DNA of 64,000 nt from Phytomonospora sp040655735 (GCF_040655735.1 NZ_JBFAKK010000002.1:1-64000); one strand, 5' to 3'. Numbered from the stretch's first letter, positions 24,297 through 31,285 are shown. The notes: generated by a model from the sequence alone, not told the origin. A program made the numbers and translations.

Positions 24297-24970
24297 CGGC
24301 TGAGGCGCCCGCCGCCACCAGGGGACGGCCGGTCGTCAAGGCCGTGCTCTGCCTGGCTCTTCTGGTGACCACCGCTATCGGATGCACGCCGAAGCCCGGC
24401 CAGGACAGCACCGCCTCGCCGACCCCGTCTGCCCCTAGCTCGCCCGGACCGTCCGAGACATGGGCGGACCCGGGGTACGGCCAACACCAGGGCTATCACT
24501 TCTTGCACGGCCTGTGCTCCCAGCTGGACTGGGCTGGCTTCGAGCAGCTTGCGCCCCTCGACGGCCTTCCTCGCGACTTCTACCAGATCGGCGCTCAGGC
24601 CAGTGTTCTCGAGTGCGATCGCCAGTACGACGGAGACGCGGCCTCGGCAGAGCGCGATGTGGTCGGCCTGGCGATCGCGCTCCATAAGGCTGGAGGGACG
24701 GCCGAGGACGACTACCGCCAGCAGGCCGAGGGAACACAGTGGCGGAAGCTGGAGATCGACCCCGCCATCTGGGATGAAGCGGTGATCCACGACGGCGTCG
24801 AGGATGGCACGCGGTACGTGAACCTCCTGCTCCGTGACGAGGTCTTCGTGGCGTCGATATTCATCGAGGTCGGGGAAGAGAAGCTCGCCGACGCCGCCGA
24901 TCCCGCCGCCGCACTCGAACAGCTCGCGCTCGACCTGGTCGCGGAGGCCCGGGAGCTGTCACTCGTCTGA
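24293..24970 (+). CDS. Lipoprotein, last gene of the YbaB/WXG operon
   Basis: 225 residues. A basic N-terminus and hydrophobic core end in the lipobox TTAIGC (Cys near 31), followed by a Ser/Pro/Thr-rich linker and a mature domain of about 165 residues with two further cysteines (HGLCSQLDWAGFEQL, ASVLECDRQY). The tyrosine/tryptophan-rich DUF-like domain resembles solute- or partner-binding lipoproteins of actinobacteria, but I cannot name a family. GTG at 24293 overlaps the previous stop as GTGA. The 3' end overlaps the convergent HxlR gene by 12 bases, so the operon ends here. Confidence 0.7.
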   Translation: MTAEAPAATRGRPVVKAVLCLALLVTTAIGCTPKPGQDSTASPTPSAPSSPGPSETWADPGYGQHQGYHFLHGLCSQLDWAGFEQLAPLDGLPRDFYQIGAQASVLECDRQYDGDAASAERDVVGLAIALHKAGGTAEDDYRQQAEGTQWRKLEIDPAIWDEAVIHDGVEDGTRYVNLLLRDEVFVASIFIEVGEEKLADAADPAAALEQLALDLVAEARELSLV

Positions 24971-25477
24971 GCGCGCTCCCGCCCGCGACGCGATCAGCGG
25001 CCCCAGCACCTGCGTGCCCGGCCCGATCCGCCCGCCCGGCCCGGGCAGCTGGGTCGTGTTGTCCGACGTGAGCGCCTCGCCGCAGTTCCCGCAGGTGGTC
25101 ACCGGCACCGTGTCGCTGCGGCAGTCGAGGTGGTGGACGCGCGCCGGGGGACCCGCTTCGCCCGCGTACCAGCGGTCGCCCCAGTTCATCAGCGCGAGCA
25201 GTACCGGGTAGAGCTCCTTGCCCTTCTCCGTGGCGACGTAGTGCTCGCGGGCCGGGCGCTGTTGGTATGTCTCGCGCGTGAGGACGTCTTCGTCGAGGAG
25301 TCGCGCGAGCTTCGCCGCGAGGGTCTTTCGCGAGATGCCGAGGTCGCGAGCCAGGTCGTCGAAGCGGGTGACGCCGGCGAGCACGTCGCGCATGATCAGT
25401 GCCGTCCACGCGTCGCCGAAGAGGTCGGTGGCGCGTGCGATGGAGCAGGCTACGTCGACGAGCGGGGTCCGGGTCAT
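24959..25477 (-). CDS. HxlR-family transcriptional regulator with C-terminal Cys motif
   Basis: 172 residues. The winged helix-turn-helix of the HxlR/MarR-like type is clear: CSIARATDLFGDAWTALIMRDVLAG, RFDDLARDLGISRKTLAAKL, a wing with REHYVATEKGKEL, then LMNWGDRW. After the HTH the chain continues with a DCRSDTVPVTTCGNCGEAL segment, a possible small zinc or redox site (CGNC). HxlR proteins respond to aldehydes, quinones or thiol stress through cysteines. Divergent from the methyltransferase; the 53-base gap contains the inverted repeat GTTCC-N5-GGAAC. Confidence 0.85.
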   Translation of the reverse strand: MTRTPLVDVACSIARATDLFGDAWTALIMRDVLAGVTRFDDLARDLGISRKTLAAKLARLLDEDVLTRETYQQRPAREHYVATEKGKELYPVLLALMNWGDRWYAGEAGPPARVHHLDCRSDTVPVTTCGNCGEALTSDNTTQLPGPGGRIGPGTQVLGPLIASRAGARSDE

Positions 25478-25492
25478 GTTTCGATCCTACTC

Positions 25493-25511
25493 AGGTTCCT
25501 TTAGGGAACTT
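25493..25511. promoter_or_regulatory. Putative HxlR operator
   Basis: Perfect inverted repeat GTTCC (25495-25499), five bases, GGAAC (25505-25509), centred between the divergent HxlR and methyltransferase genes and within 25 bases of both starts. Position and symmetry fit an autoregulatory operator that also controls the methyltransferase. Confidence 0.5.
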
Positions 25512-25530
25512 GTCCTGGTAGCTTGGGGCC

Positions 25531-26280
25531 ATGAGCGCCCCGCGGATCGAACTCGACTCGGCCGAAGCCATCGACGGTCGCCACATCCGTGCCCTGGCCT
25601 TCCACGACGTGCGCATGCGCTACCTGTCGGAAGTCCTCGCGAAGGTCGGCGTCGACGGGGGTCCCGCGCTCGTCGTCGGCAGCGGCCGGGGGTTGATCGC
25701 GACGGGCTTGGCGGAGCGGGGCTTCGCCGTGACCGGCGTCGACCCCTCGCCGTCGGCGACCGCACTGGCTCGCACCGCCGACCCGGCAAGCGCCGCGACC
25801 TATGTGACCGCCCCCGCCGAGGACCCGGGACTGCCCGACGGCGCGTTCACGTTGATCTACTACGCCGACACCTTCGAGATCACCTCGCGCCTTGACCAGG
25901 TGCTGGCCCATGCCGCACGGCTGCTCGCCCCGGGCGGGGTGCTGGTGTACGACACCGTCAACCGCACCCTCCCTTCGCGACTGGTGTACCTCGGCGCGTT
26001 CCAGGGGATCCCGACGACCCGGATCATGCCGCCTGGGCGGTACTCGGCGTCGCGGCTGCGGCCTCCGGCGGAACTGTCGGCGGCGATGGAACGCAACGGA
26101 CTGCGGAACCGGGATGTCTGCGGCTTCAAGCCGAGCGACCCGCGCAACCTGCTGAAGGCCGTGCTGGCTCGCCGGAAGGGGCGGATCACCGACGCGGAGA
26201 TCCCGCCGCTGGTCGACTTCGTGCTCGACCCGAAGGGCTCCCCGGTGGTCACATACCTGGGGTATGCGACTCGGGTGTGA
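25531..26280 (+). CDS. SAM-dependent methyltransferase, UbiG/class I type
   Basis: 249 residues. Class I Rossmann methyltransferase: motif I ALVVGSGRGLIATGLAERG, acidic residue at the end of beta-2 (VTGVDPSPSA), motif II-like AEDPGLPDGAFTLIYYADTFEI, and motif III RLLAPGGVLVYDTVNRT. The C-terminal half has NRTLPSRLVYL and a long insertion with PGRYSASRLRPPAEL, as in UbiG/3-demethylubiquinone-like O-methyltransferases. The substrate is unknown. It shares a short divergent promoter region with the HxlR regulator, so induction by a reactive small molecule and its O-methylation is a plausible link, but that is inference. Confidence 0.85.
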   Translation: MSAPRIELDSAEAIDGRHIRALAFHDVRMRYLSEVLAKVGVDGGPALVVGSGRGLIATGLAERGFAVTGVDPSPSATALARTADPASAATYVTAPAEDPGLPDGAFTLIYYADTFEITSRLDQVLAHAARLLAPGGVLVYDTVNRTLPSRLVYLGAFQGIPTTRIMPPGRYSASRLRPPAELSAAMERNGLRNRDVCGFKPSDPRNLLKAVLARRKGRITDAEIPPLVDFVLDPKGSPVVTYLGYATRV

Positions 26281-26553
26281 TCACGCCAGGAGCAGCCTCC
26301 CGGCCGCGAGGGTTGCGAGCGATACGGCGAGCACATCTCCTCGCCCGACAGGTTCGAGCGCGCCGTCACCTCGACGACCTCGGTTCCCCGAAGGAGTCCG
26401 GCGTTGACGTGAAGCCGAGGCGGCGACCGGTGGTCATCCGCCGGGGATGTGACGGGGAGTGGGGATAAACCGGCACGGGAGTTGTCCAATGTGTACCGGT
26501 GGTGTTGACGTTGAGGATTTGGGTGCTCGACCACTGTGGTTAGAGTGGCGGGG

Positions 26554-27228
26554 ATGGGGGCGTTCGAGGAGTTTCAGCGGCTGGTGTCGGCCGGGCTGGA
26601 GGCCCTGGGTGACGGGTTCGGGCTACTCCAGGCTGCCCGAGACAGGTATGCCGAGGCGCAGGCGGAGTTGCGGGAAATCGTCGCGGGCGGTGCGAACGAG
26701 AGCGTCGAGTCGTCGCTTAAGCGGCTGGACAAGGTGGTCGCAGCCCTTGACGCGGCGATCCTGCGGCGCGACAAGGGACTTGACGAATTCGAGTCCTATT
26801 TGGACCAAATCGGCGCCTACGGATCGCAGGGGGCGTTGGGTGACAGGCCGCACCGGGTGGTGGCGCCCAAACCGAAGAGCGGCGACCTAGAGAAGGAGCT
26901 GGCCGGGAGCGACGACGGTGACTCCGAGATGAGCCGGAAGCGCCGGATCGCCCGTGCGATGGTGCGCAACACCGGGGACATGCGTAAGCAGGTCGAAACC
27001 TGGGCGAAGACGAGCCAGCGTACGGACCGTGAGATCGAGCCACCGCCGCCGGGTTCGACGTACCCTGGCGTGGTTCATCCCTCAGGTCCGGATCCCGCCG
27101 TCCCCGATCATGCTCCCGCGTTCGATCCCGTCGGCGCTGTTACCCAGGCCGGCGTGGTGGTAGTGATGACGTTCCACGCCGTTACTCAACTTCGACGTAA
27201 GAAGAAGGAGAAGCATGGCCAAGCCTGA
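26554..27228 (+). CDS. Hypothetical coiled-coil protein with basic C-terminus
   Basis: 224 residues, no recognised family. Residues 1-100 are helical and heptad-like (FQRLVSAGLEALGDGFGLL, ARDRYAEAQAELREIVAGG, KRLDKVVAALDAAILRRDKG). The middle is charged (KSGDLEKELAGSDDGDSEMS) and followed by another helix with Arg/Lys. A Pro-rich stretch leads to a short hydrophobic segment (AGVVVVMTFHAV) and the end QLRRKKKEKHGQA, so peripheral or tail membrane contact is possible. ATG 26554 is chosen; GTG 26536 in frame is an alternative. The stop lies 14 bases inside the next gene, whose ribosome-binding site (AAGAAGGAGAAG) encodes the basic tail. Confidence 0.6.
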   Translation: MGAFEEFQRLVSAGLEALGDGFGLLQAARDRYAEAQAELREIVAGGANESVESSLKRLDKVVAALDAAILRRDKGLDEFESYLDQIGAYGSQGALGDRPHRVVAPKPKSGDLEKELAGSDDGDSEMSRKRRIARAMVRNTGDMRKQVETWAKTSQRTDREIEPPPPGSTYPGVVHPSGPDPAVPDHAPAFDPVGAVTQAGVVVVMTFHAVTQLRRKKKEKHGQA

Positions 27229-27661
27229 GTACAAGGAGTTCGTTCGGGCGTACCTGCACGCGGAGCACGACAGGGCCGATGCGATCCGGGTCGCCATCCA
27301 CGCGGATGATCAGGCGGACTTTCACCTTTTCCTCGGGGCGTTCCTGTCGGTGATGCTCGACAAGCGCTTCGGCGGCAGCTTCGGTGTCGAGGACATACGG
27401 GTCTTCGTGCGAGAGATGGAGTACGACTACCGGAACAACCCGAACCCGATCAACCCCCGGGCAGTCGAAGGCTTCCTGCGTGCCATCAACGGTGAGGAAC
27501 GCTTCTTCGACGAGTTCTCGATGGAGGAGCAGGTCCGGGCGCAGTTTCTGATCATCACGAAGATCGCCGTGCAGGACCCGGCCGTGCTTCTGAAGTTGGA
27601 CGAGTACTTGGCAAAAGCGGACGCCGATCACGCCGAAATGGTCAGGGACCTCGGCGTCTAG
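27215..27661 (+). CDS. Hypothetical protein coupled to the coiled-coil gene
   Basis: 148 residues, acidic and mostly helical (EFVRAYLHAEHDRADAIRVA, DFHLFLGAFLSVMLDKRFGG, EEQVRAQFLIITKIAVQDP). No signal, membrane segment or known motif. ATG 27215 has a strong AGAAGGAG site within the end of the preceding gene, so the two are co-translated and probably act together. The stop codon shares the tetranucleotide CTAG with the stop of the convergent DUF397 gene. The gene pair has no recognised homologues to me. Its position beside an XRE/DUF397 module suggests it belongs to the accessory stretch. Confidence 0.6.
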   Translation: MAKPEYKEFVRAYLHAEHDRADAIRVAIHADDQADFHLFLGAFLSVMLDKRFGGSFGVEDIRVFVREMEYDYRNNPNPINPRAVEGFLRAINGEERFFDEFSMEEQVRAQFLIITKIAVQDPAVLLKLDEYLAKADADHAEMVRDLGV

Positions 27662-27831
27662 CGGAGACCCGAGACGAAACCGGCCCAAGTCGCACGGTCG
27701 CAGGTGAGGGCGGGGCCGGCCTTGTCCTTGCTGTCGCGGACGGCGACTTCCGGGCCCGAGGCGGCGACCTCGACGCACTGTCCTGTCCCGCTGTTGCTGC
27801 GGGAGCTTTTGCGCCAAGCGAGCGGAGTCAT
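27658..27831 (-). CDS. DUF397 protein
   Basis: 57 residues, MTPLAWRKSSRSNSGTGQCV followed by VEVA and VRDSKDKAGPALTC and ending FVSGLR: the standard DUF397 pattern (W-x-KSS-S, CVEVA, VRDSK, L). These short proteins almost always follow an XRE-DUF5753 regulator and act as its partner; in Streptomyces such pairs (for example BldB-like or WhiJ-type systems) influence development and antibiotic production. ATG at 27831 overlaps the regulator stop (ATGA), indicating coupling. Too short for most automatic gene lists. Confidence 0.92.
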   Translation of the reverse strand: MTPLAWRKSSRSNSGTGQCVEVAASGPEVAVRDSKDKAGPALTCDRATWAGFVSGLR

Positions 27832-28679
27832 GTCAGCTCCTCGGTGAGCGAACGGATGTAGTCCCTGGACTTCTCGGGGCTGTACGCGATCCGAGCAACG
27901 TCAGCGTACGCGGCGCGGAACGCCGAAACCCGGGACGGTTCCTCGAAGAAGGTCCGATCCACGAGGCTCTCGATGTACGCCACCTCGGGGTAGGGATCTG
28001 GCATCTCGAAGTGCGTGAACGGTCCCTTGCAGTCAGGACTCCAGCCCGCGGAGTCCGGCAGAATCCGCACCTTGATGTGCGGGGGTAGCGCCGTGAGGTG
28101 CCGCAACTGTCCAATGCGGACCTCGGGGCCGCCGATCGCCCGCCGCAATGCTGCCTCGCCGATGACCGCCGAGAGGGATGTGGGTTCCGCGGATTCGAGG
28201 ATGCGTTGGCGCGTCAGCCGAAGTTCGACCAGGCGCTTCACTTCCTCGGCGGTGGGGTCTCCGGGACTGTGCATCATGATGGCCTTGATGTAGTCCTCGG
28301 TTTGGAGCAGGCCGGGGACGATCATCGGACTGAACTCGCGGATCTGGGTCGCACGGGACTCCAGCCAGGTGTAGTCGATGAAGCCCGTCTCCAGGCCGTC
28401 CGTATCGCCGTCCCACCAGTCCTTTCTCCACGAGTCCTCTGACAGGCGCAGGAGAGCATCACGTTCCCGGGCGTTGTCGATGCCGTAGAAGCTGATCAGG
28501 TCGCGGATGTATGAGGGCCGGATCGGCTGCGTGCCACGTTCGAAGCGGCTGATGGCCGAGAGTTCCAGCCGGAGGTACTCGCCTGCCTGCTGCTGGTTGT
28601 AGCCCGATCGCACTCGTGCCGCTCGGAGACGCTCACCGAGCCATTGGGAACGCAGGGAGAGAGTCTGGTTCTTGGCCAT
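27828..28679 (-). CDS. XRE-family regulator with DUF5753 domain (WhiJ/Scr1 type)
   Basis: 283 residues. The N-terminal helix-turn-helix (about 10-65: LGERLRAARVRSGYNQQQAGEYL and LSAISRFERGTQPI) is followed by the DUF5753 sensor-like domain: YTWLESRATQIREFSPMIVPGLLQTEDYIKA, LRLTRQRIL, LSAVIGEAALRRAIGGPEV, RILPDSAGW and PYPEVAYIE. This domain is restricted to actinobacterial XRE proteins paired with DUF397. ATG 28679. Upstream, ATTGGG occurs three times on its coding strand within 35 bases, a candidate autoregulatory operator. It is divergent from the mini-operon beginning at 28871. Confidence 0.92.
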   Translation of the reverse strand: MAKNQTLSLRSQWLGERLRAARVRSGYNQQQAGEYLRLELSAISRFERGTQPIRPSYIRDLISFYGIDNARERDALLRLSEDSWRKDWWDGDTDGLETGFIDYTWLESRATQIREFSPMIVPGLLQTEDYIKAIMMHSPGDPTAEEVKRLVELRLTRQRILESAEPTSLSAVIGEAALRRAIGGPEVRIGQLRHLTALPPHIKVRILPDSAGWSPDCKGPFTHFEMPDPYPEVAYIESLVDRTFFEEPSRVSAFRAAYADVARIAYSPEKSRDYIRSLTEELT

Positions 28680-28681
28680 GT

Positions 28682-28714
28682 CCCAATGTTATCCCAATCA
28701 GTACTTGCCCCAAT
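28682..28714 (-). promoter_or_regulatory. Direct repeats upstream of the XRE gene
   Basis: CCCAAT at 28682, 28693 and 28709 (ATTGGG in the gene's own orientation), spaced 11 and 16 bases, immediately upstream of the XRE start. The spacing near one helical turn fits an HTH operator. Confidence 0.45.
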
Positions 28715-28730
28715 TCGGATCACGTGTCAT

Positions 28731-28776
28731 GATGCCTGTGTGGCATCAGTGACCTAGAGTTATCTCTTGAGGTCAC
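28731..28776. promoter_or_regulatory. Two inverted repeats in the divergent XRE/mini-operon region
   Basis: GATGCC-N5-GGCATC (28731-28747) and GTGACCT-N14-AGGTCAC (28749-28776) lie back to back between the XRE gene and the mini-operon. Both are perfect. They are possible operators for the mini-operon promoter. Confidence 0.45.
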
Positions 28777-28802
28777 GACCGATGTCGCGTCCTCGATAAA
28801 CG

Positions 28803-28846
28803 ACCGGGGCGGGCCGCTTGGCCTGAGAAACCTGTCCCGCCCCGGT
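28803..28846 (+). promoter_or_regulatory. Leader hairpin (attenuator?) before the mini-operon
   Basis: Perfect 11-bp stem ACCGGGGCGGG / CCCGCCCCGGT with a 22-base loop, 12 bases before the GGAGG site of the 21-codon gene. It could terminate or stabilise the leader RNA. Confidence 0.55.
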
Positions 28847-28870
28847 CCAGAACGATCGGAGGTGCCCGCA

Positions 28871-28936
28871 ATGCGGGTTCCCGACCAATACCCTGTGTAC
28901 CACGCCGACCACGCCTCCCCCGGGAGGCGGGCATGA
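28871..28936 (+). CDS. 21-codon leader gene, coupled to the membrane protein gene
   Basis: Encodes MRVPDQYPVYHADHASPGRR followed by a final Ala. It has the best ribosome-binding site of the locus (GGAGG at 28858-28862, eight bases before ATG), and its stop overlaps the ATG of the membrane protein gene (ATGA at 28933-28936). The downstream gene has no good site of its own except within this ORF (GGGAGGCGGGC), so translation of the short gene probably opens it. I cannot say whether the peptide itself has a function. Confidence 0.6.
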   Translation: MRVPDQYPVYHADHASPGRRA

Positions 28937-29658
28937 TCACCTCCACGACCCTCTACCGCCGCCGCTCCATGCACCGCCAGCGCGACCTCGACTCGCACTA
29001 CCTCATCCCCTCGGCAGCCCTCATCGCGTTCGCGCTCGCCACCGCCGAAAACCCCGCCCCCACCACTCTCCTGACCTCCACGCTCTACATTCCCCTCCTC
29101 TCCTTCTGGGCCTCCTGGAACGACACCCGCCAACTCGCCGCCGGCCGCGTCGAGATCTGGCGCGACGTCAAGTGGTGGACCCACAACTTCCCCATCACCG
29201 TCCCGCTCGTCCCCGTCGGCAAACTGACACTCGCCTTCGCCGCCCTTCCCGCCTTCACTTCCACGGCAATCGCAGTGGGTTGGGTCGACCATCTTCTGTG
29301 GACTGTTGCCGCATCGACTCTCTTGGCAACGCTCGTCTACACGGTTCTCGGCATCGCCCTCGCCGCGACCTCGCACAAGGCCGTCACCGTCGGAATCGCC
29401 TACGTTCTCGGCATCGAACTCGTCGGCGTCGTCTACATCGACGCCCTCGCCTGGCTTTCGCCCACCGCGTGGGTCCATTCCATCGTGCTCGCCGACCCAC
29501 CGCTCCCGACCGTCGCGGCGTGGACGCTGCTCGCCTGCTTCCTCGCGCTGGTCGTCTTTCTCGGCAGTGTCGCGGTGATCTTCCCGCACCGATACCGGTA
29601 CTCGCGGTTCCGCCGGAAGCTCGCCGACCTCGGCTGGGGCGAGGAGGACGCGTCGTGA
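28933..29658 (+). CDS. Polytopic membrane protein of unknown function
   Basis: 241 residues with about six hydrophobic segments (LIPSAALIAFALATA, TSTLYIPLLSFWASW, ITVPLVPVGKLTLAF, LLWTVAASTLLATLVYTVLG, AVTVGIAYVLGIELVGVVY, LLACFLALVVFLGSVAVIF) and a basic C-terminal tail (HRYRYSRFRRKLADLGWGEED). The N-terminal YRRRSMHRQRDLDSHY is cytoplasmic by the positive-inside rule. No family recognised. In the order and coupling of its operon (short peptide, membrane protein, two small Cys-containing proteins) it recalls accessory genes of actinobacterial integrative elements, but no integrase or att site is visible nearby. Confidence 0.65.
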   Translation: MITSTTLYRRRSMHRQRDLDSHYLIPSAALIAFALATAENPAPTTLLTSTLYIPLLSFWASWNDTRQLAAGRVEIWRDVKWWTHNFPITVPLVPVGKLTLAFAALPAFTSTAIAVGWVDHLLWTVAASTLLATLVYTVLGIALAATSHKAVTVGIAYVLGIELVGVVYIDALAWLSPTAWVHSIVLADPPLPTVAAWTLLACFLALVVFLGSVAVIFPHRYRYSRFRRKLADLGWGEEDAS

Positions 29659-29912
29659 TCGCGCATCTCAACCACCACATCCGAACCCAGATCACCGCCG
29701 AAATGGCCTACGCCTACCGCCAATTCCGCTCCCACCTCCACGACCCCTGGTCGGGCTACTGCTATCCCTGCGACACCCCCGGCCCCTGCCCCATGTACAC
29801 CCACTGGCTCGAACGACTCCACGCCCTCGAAACCGCACAACAACGACTCATCACCGATGCCACCGCCGACACCGAACCCGAACCTGATCCCGACGGGGAG
29901 GGAGCGCCGTGA
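29655..29912 (+). CDS. Small Cys/His-containing protein
   Basis: 85 residues. A helix (HLNHHIRTQITAEMAYAYRQF) is followed by GYCYPCDTPGPCP, three cysteines in CxxCx5C spacing that with a flanking His could bind zinc, then a helix (YTHWLERLHALETAQQRLI) and an acidic tail. GTG at 29655 overlaps the previous stop (GTGA), and the next gene overlaps in the same way, so the protein is made in fixed ratio with its neighbours. No family recognised. Confidence 0.65.
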   Translation: MIAHLNHHIRTQITAEMAYAYRQFRSHLHDPWSGYCYPCDTPGPCPMYTHWLERLHALETAQQRLITDATADTEPEPDPDGEGAP

Positions 29913-30259
29913 CCGTTTCCGCCCTCGCCGGCCCGCGTCCCTGGCGGCACAAGCCCCAAGCGGGCACCGCCTCGCCTGTCGAGTTCCACCTCGCACTCGC
30001 ATTGCAACGACAAGAACGCCGACAGTCCATTGTCGACGATCACCGTCCCGGGCGTCGACGCCTGCGGATCGTGCGCTTCGCGGGATTCCCGATCCTCGCC
30101 CTCGTTCTTCGCTGCGGCTGCTGCGGCGCGGTGTGGCCCTGCCGGGAACTACTCGGCGTGCTGCGCGCGAAGGTCGGATGGACGGCGCAGATCGACAAGC
30201 TCGACCAAGTACTCGACAGCCTCCGCCGGAAGCGCCCGAGCGCTCGAAACTCCTGGTGA
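29909..30259 (+). CDS. Small basic protein with Cys-rich motif
   Basis: 116 residues, basic. Central helix SPVEFHLALALQRQERRQSIVDDH, then a hydrophobic stretch (FAGFPILALVLRCGCCGAVWPC) with four cysteines as CGCCx4PC, which could be a membrane-associated zinc or redox site, and a C-terminal helix (RELLGVLRAKVGWTAQIDKLDQVLDSL). GTG at 29909 in GTGA overlap with the preceding stop. The last gene of the mini-operon; a strong bidirectional terminator follows. Confidence 0.6.
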   Translation: MTVSALAGPRPWRHKPQAGTASPVEFHLALALQRQERRQSIVDDHRPGRRRLRIVRFAGFPILALVLRCGCCGAVWPCRELLGVLRAKVGWTAQIDKLDQVLDSLRRKRPSARNSW

Positions 30260-30291
30260 CGCCCGCGCCCTCTGCTTCCGACCACCGACAG

Positions 30292-30328
30292 CCTCGCCCG
30301 GCGCCCCACTGTGGGGCGCCGGGCGGGG
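30292..30328. terminator. Bidirectional terminator
   Basis: 17-bp stem around CCCGGCGCCCCA / TGGGGCGCCGGG with a three-base loop and one wobble position. It lies between the mini-operon (plus) and the convergent dehydrogenase gene (minus), and serves both. Confidence 0.85.
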
Positions 30329-30334
30329 CTCGGG

Positions 30335-31204
30335 TCAGCGCAGTTCCTCGATCACCCGAGTGAACCCGCTCTTGCCGTGGCCCTTCTCGGCTTGGGCGGC
30401 GAACAGTCGGGCGAGGGGCTCCAGCAACTCCGTTGAGGCGCCCTGGTCCCTGCTCGTCTTGAGGATGTTGTCGAGGCCGGCCTGGTTGACGTCGAGGTCG
30501 GAGAAGCTGACCGGGAAGTCGCCGGCGTCGATCTCTTCAGCGAGGGCCGGCAGCAGCTCGACGGTCTCGCGGAGCCAGGGGAGCAGCAGCTCCTTGGTGA
30601 ACTCGCCGGCGGTGGCGCCTTCGGTGGCGACCATCGCCACGGCCTGGAAGAAGCCCGCGAACAGGCCGTACATGCCGCCCAGGACGGCCATGTCGTTCAG
30701 CGAGCCCAGACCGTGGTCGGCGCCCAGGTACTTGGTGCTGCCGAGCAGGGCGATGAGGTCGGCGTGTTGCGCCTTGGCGTCGGGGGAGCCGCTGTAGATG
30801 GTCAGCGACTCCTTCGTGCCGATCGTCTGGGGGACGCCGAAGACGCCGCCGTCGAGGTAGCGGCCACCCTGTTCCTCGACGTAGGCGCCAATGGCGCGGG
30901 CTTCGTCGGGGCGGCCGGTGGACAGGTTCAGCACCGTCTTGTCCTTCAAGGCCGGTCCGGCCTGCTTGAGGGTGGCCAGCACCGCCTCGGCGTCGAACAG
31001 CATCGTCAGCACGAAGGGACTGGCGGCGACGGCTTCGGCGACGCTGCTCGCCTCGACGGCCCCTGCCGTGACGAGCTCGGCGGCCTTCCCGTCGCTGCGG
31101 TTCCAGACGGTGACGGTGCGGCCGCCTTCGAGGAAGAGGCCGGCGATGGCCGAACCCATGCGGCCGAGGCCGAGGACGGTGGCGGAGGTGCTGGTAGCGG
31201 TCAT
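30335..31204 (-). CDS. NAD(P)-binding dehydrogenase, HIBADH/imine-reductase type
   Basis: 289 residues of the 6-phosphogluconate dehydrogenase-like superfamily. The N-terminal Rossmann motif is VLGLGRMGSAIAGLFLEGG, followed by VTVWNRS (NADP-type NR). The substrate signature is YLDGGVFGVPQTIGTKESLTIYSG, and the cofactor/substrate helix KYLGADHGLGSLNDMAVLGG has Asn-Asp where beta-hydroxyacid dehydrogenases carry the catalytic Lys (GxxxxxK). Loss of that Lys and the C-terminal helical domain (FSDLDVNQAGLDNILKTSRDQG) favour the imine reductase-like branch over hydroxyisobutyrate dehydrogenase. ATG 31204. Divergent from the GlxA-type regulator, which probably controls it. Confidence 0.8.
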   Translation of the reverse strand: MTATSTSATVLGLGRMGSAIAGLFLEGGRTVTVWNRSDGKAAELVTAGAVEASSVAEAVAASPFVLTMLFDAEAVLATLKQAGPALKDKTVLNLSTGRPDEARAIGAYVEEQGGRYLDGGVFGVPQTIGTKESLTIYSGSPDAKAQHADLIALLGSTKYLGADHGLGSLNDMAVLGGMYGLFAGFFQAVAMVATEGATAGEFTKELLLPWLRETVELLPALAEEIDAGDFPVSFSDLDVNQAGLDNILKTSRDQGASTELLEPLARLFAAQAEKGHGKSGFTRVIEELR

Positions 31205-31241
31205 GAGCCAAGCTTCGGCCGTCGGGAGAGGATCGAACAGC

Positions 31242-31274
31242 GGCAGGAATGACCGCTTGCGCAAAATTCCTGCC
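31242..31274. promoter_or_regulatory. 33-bp inverted repeat between dehydrogenase and GlxA-type regulator
   Basis: GGCAGGAAT (31242-31250), 15 bases, ATTCCTGCC (31266-31274): nine-base perfect arms in the 81-base divergent intergenic region, 12 bases before the regulator start. A candidate binding site for the AraC-type protein or its repressor. Confidence 0.55.
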
Positions 31275-31285
31275 ACACTTCGATC

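Noticed and set aside
28933..30259. Integrative element of the pSAM2 type
   Set aside because: The gene style is reminiscent, but there is no integrase, excisionase, replication protein, tra gene or tRNA attachment site nearby.
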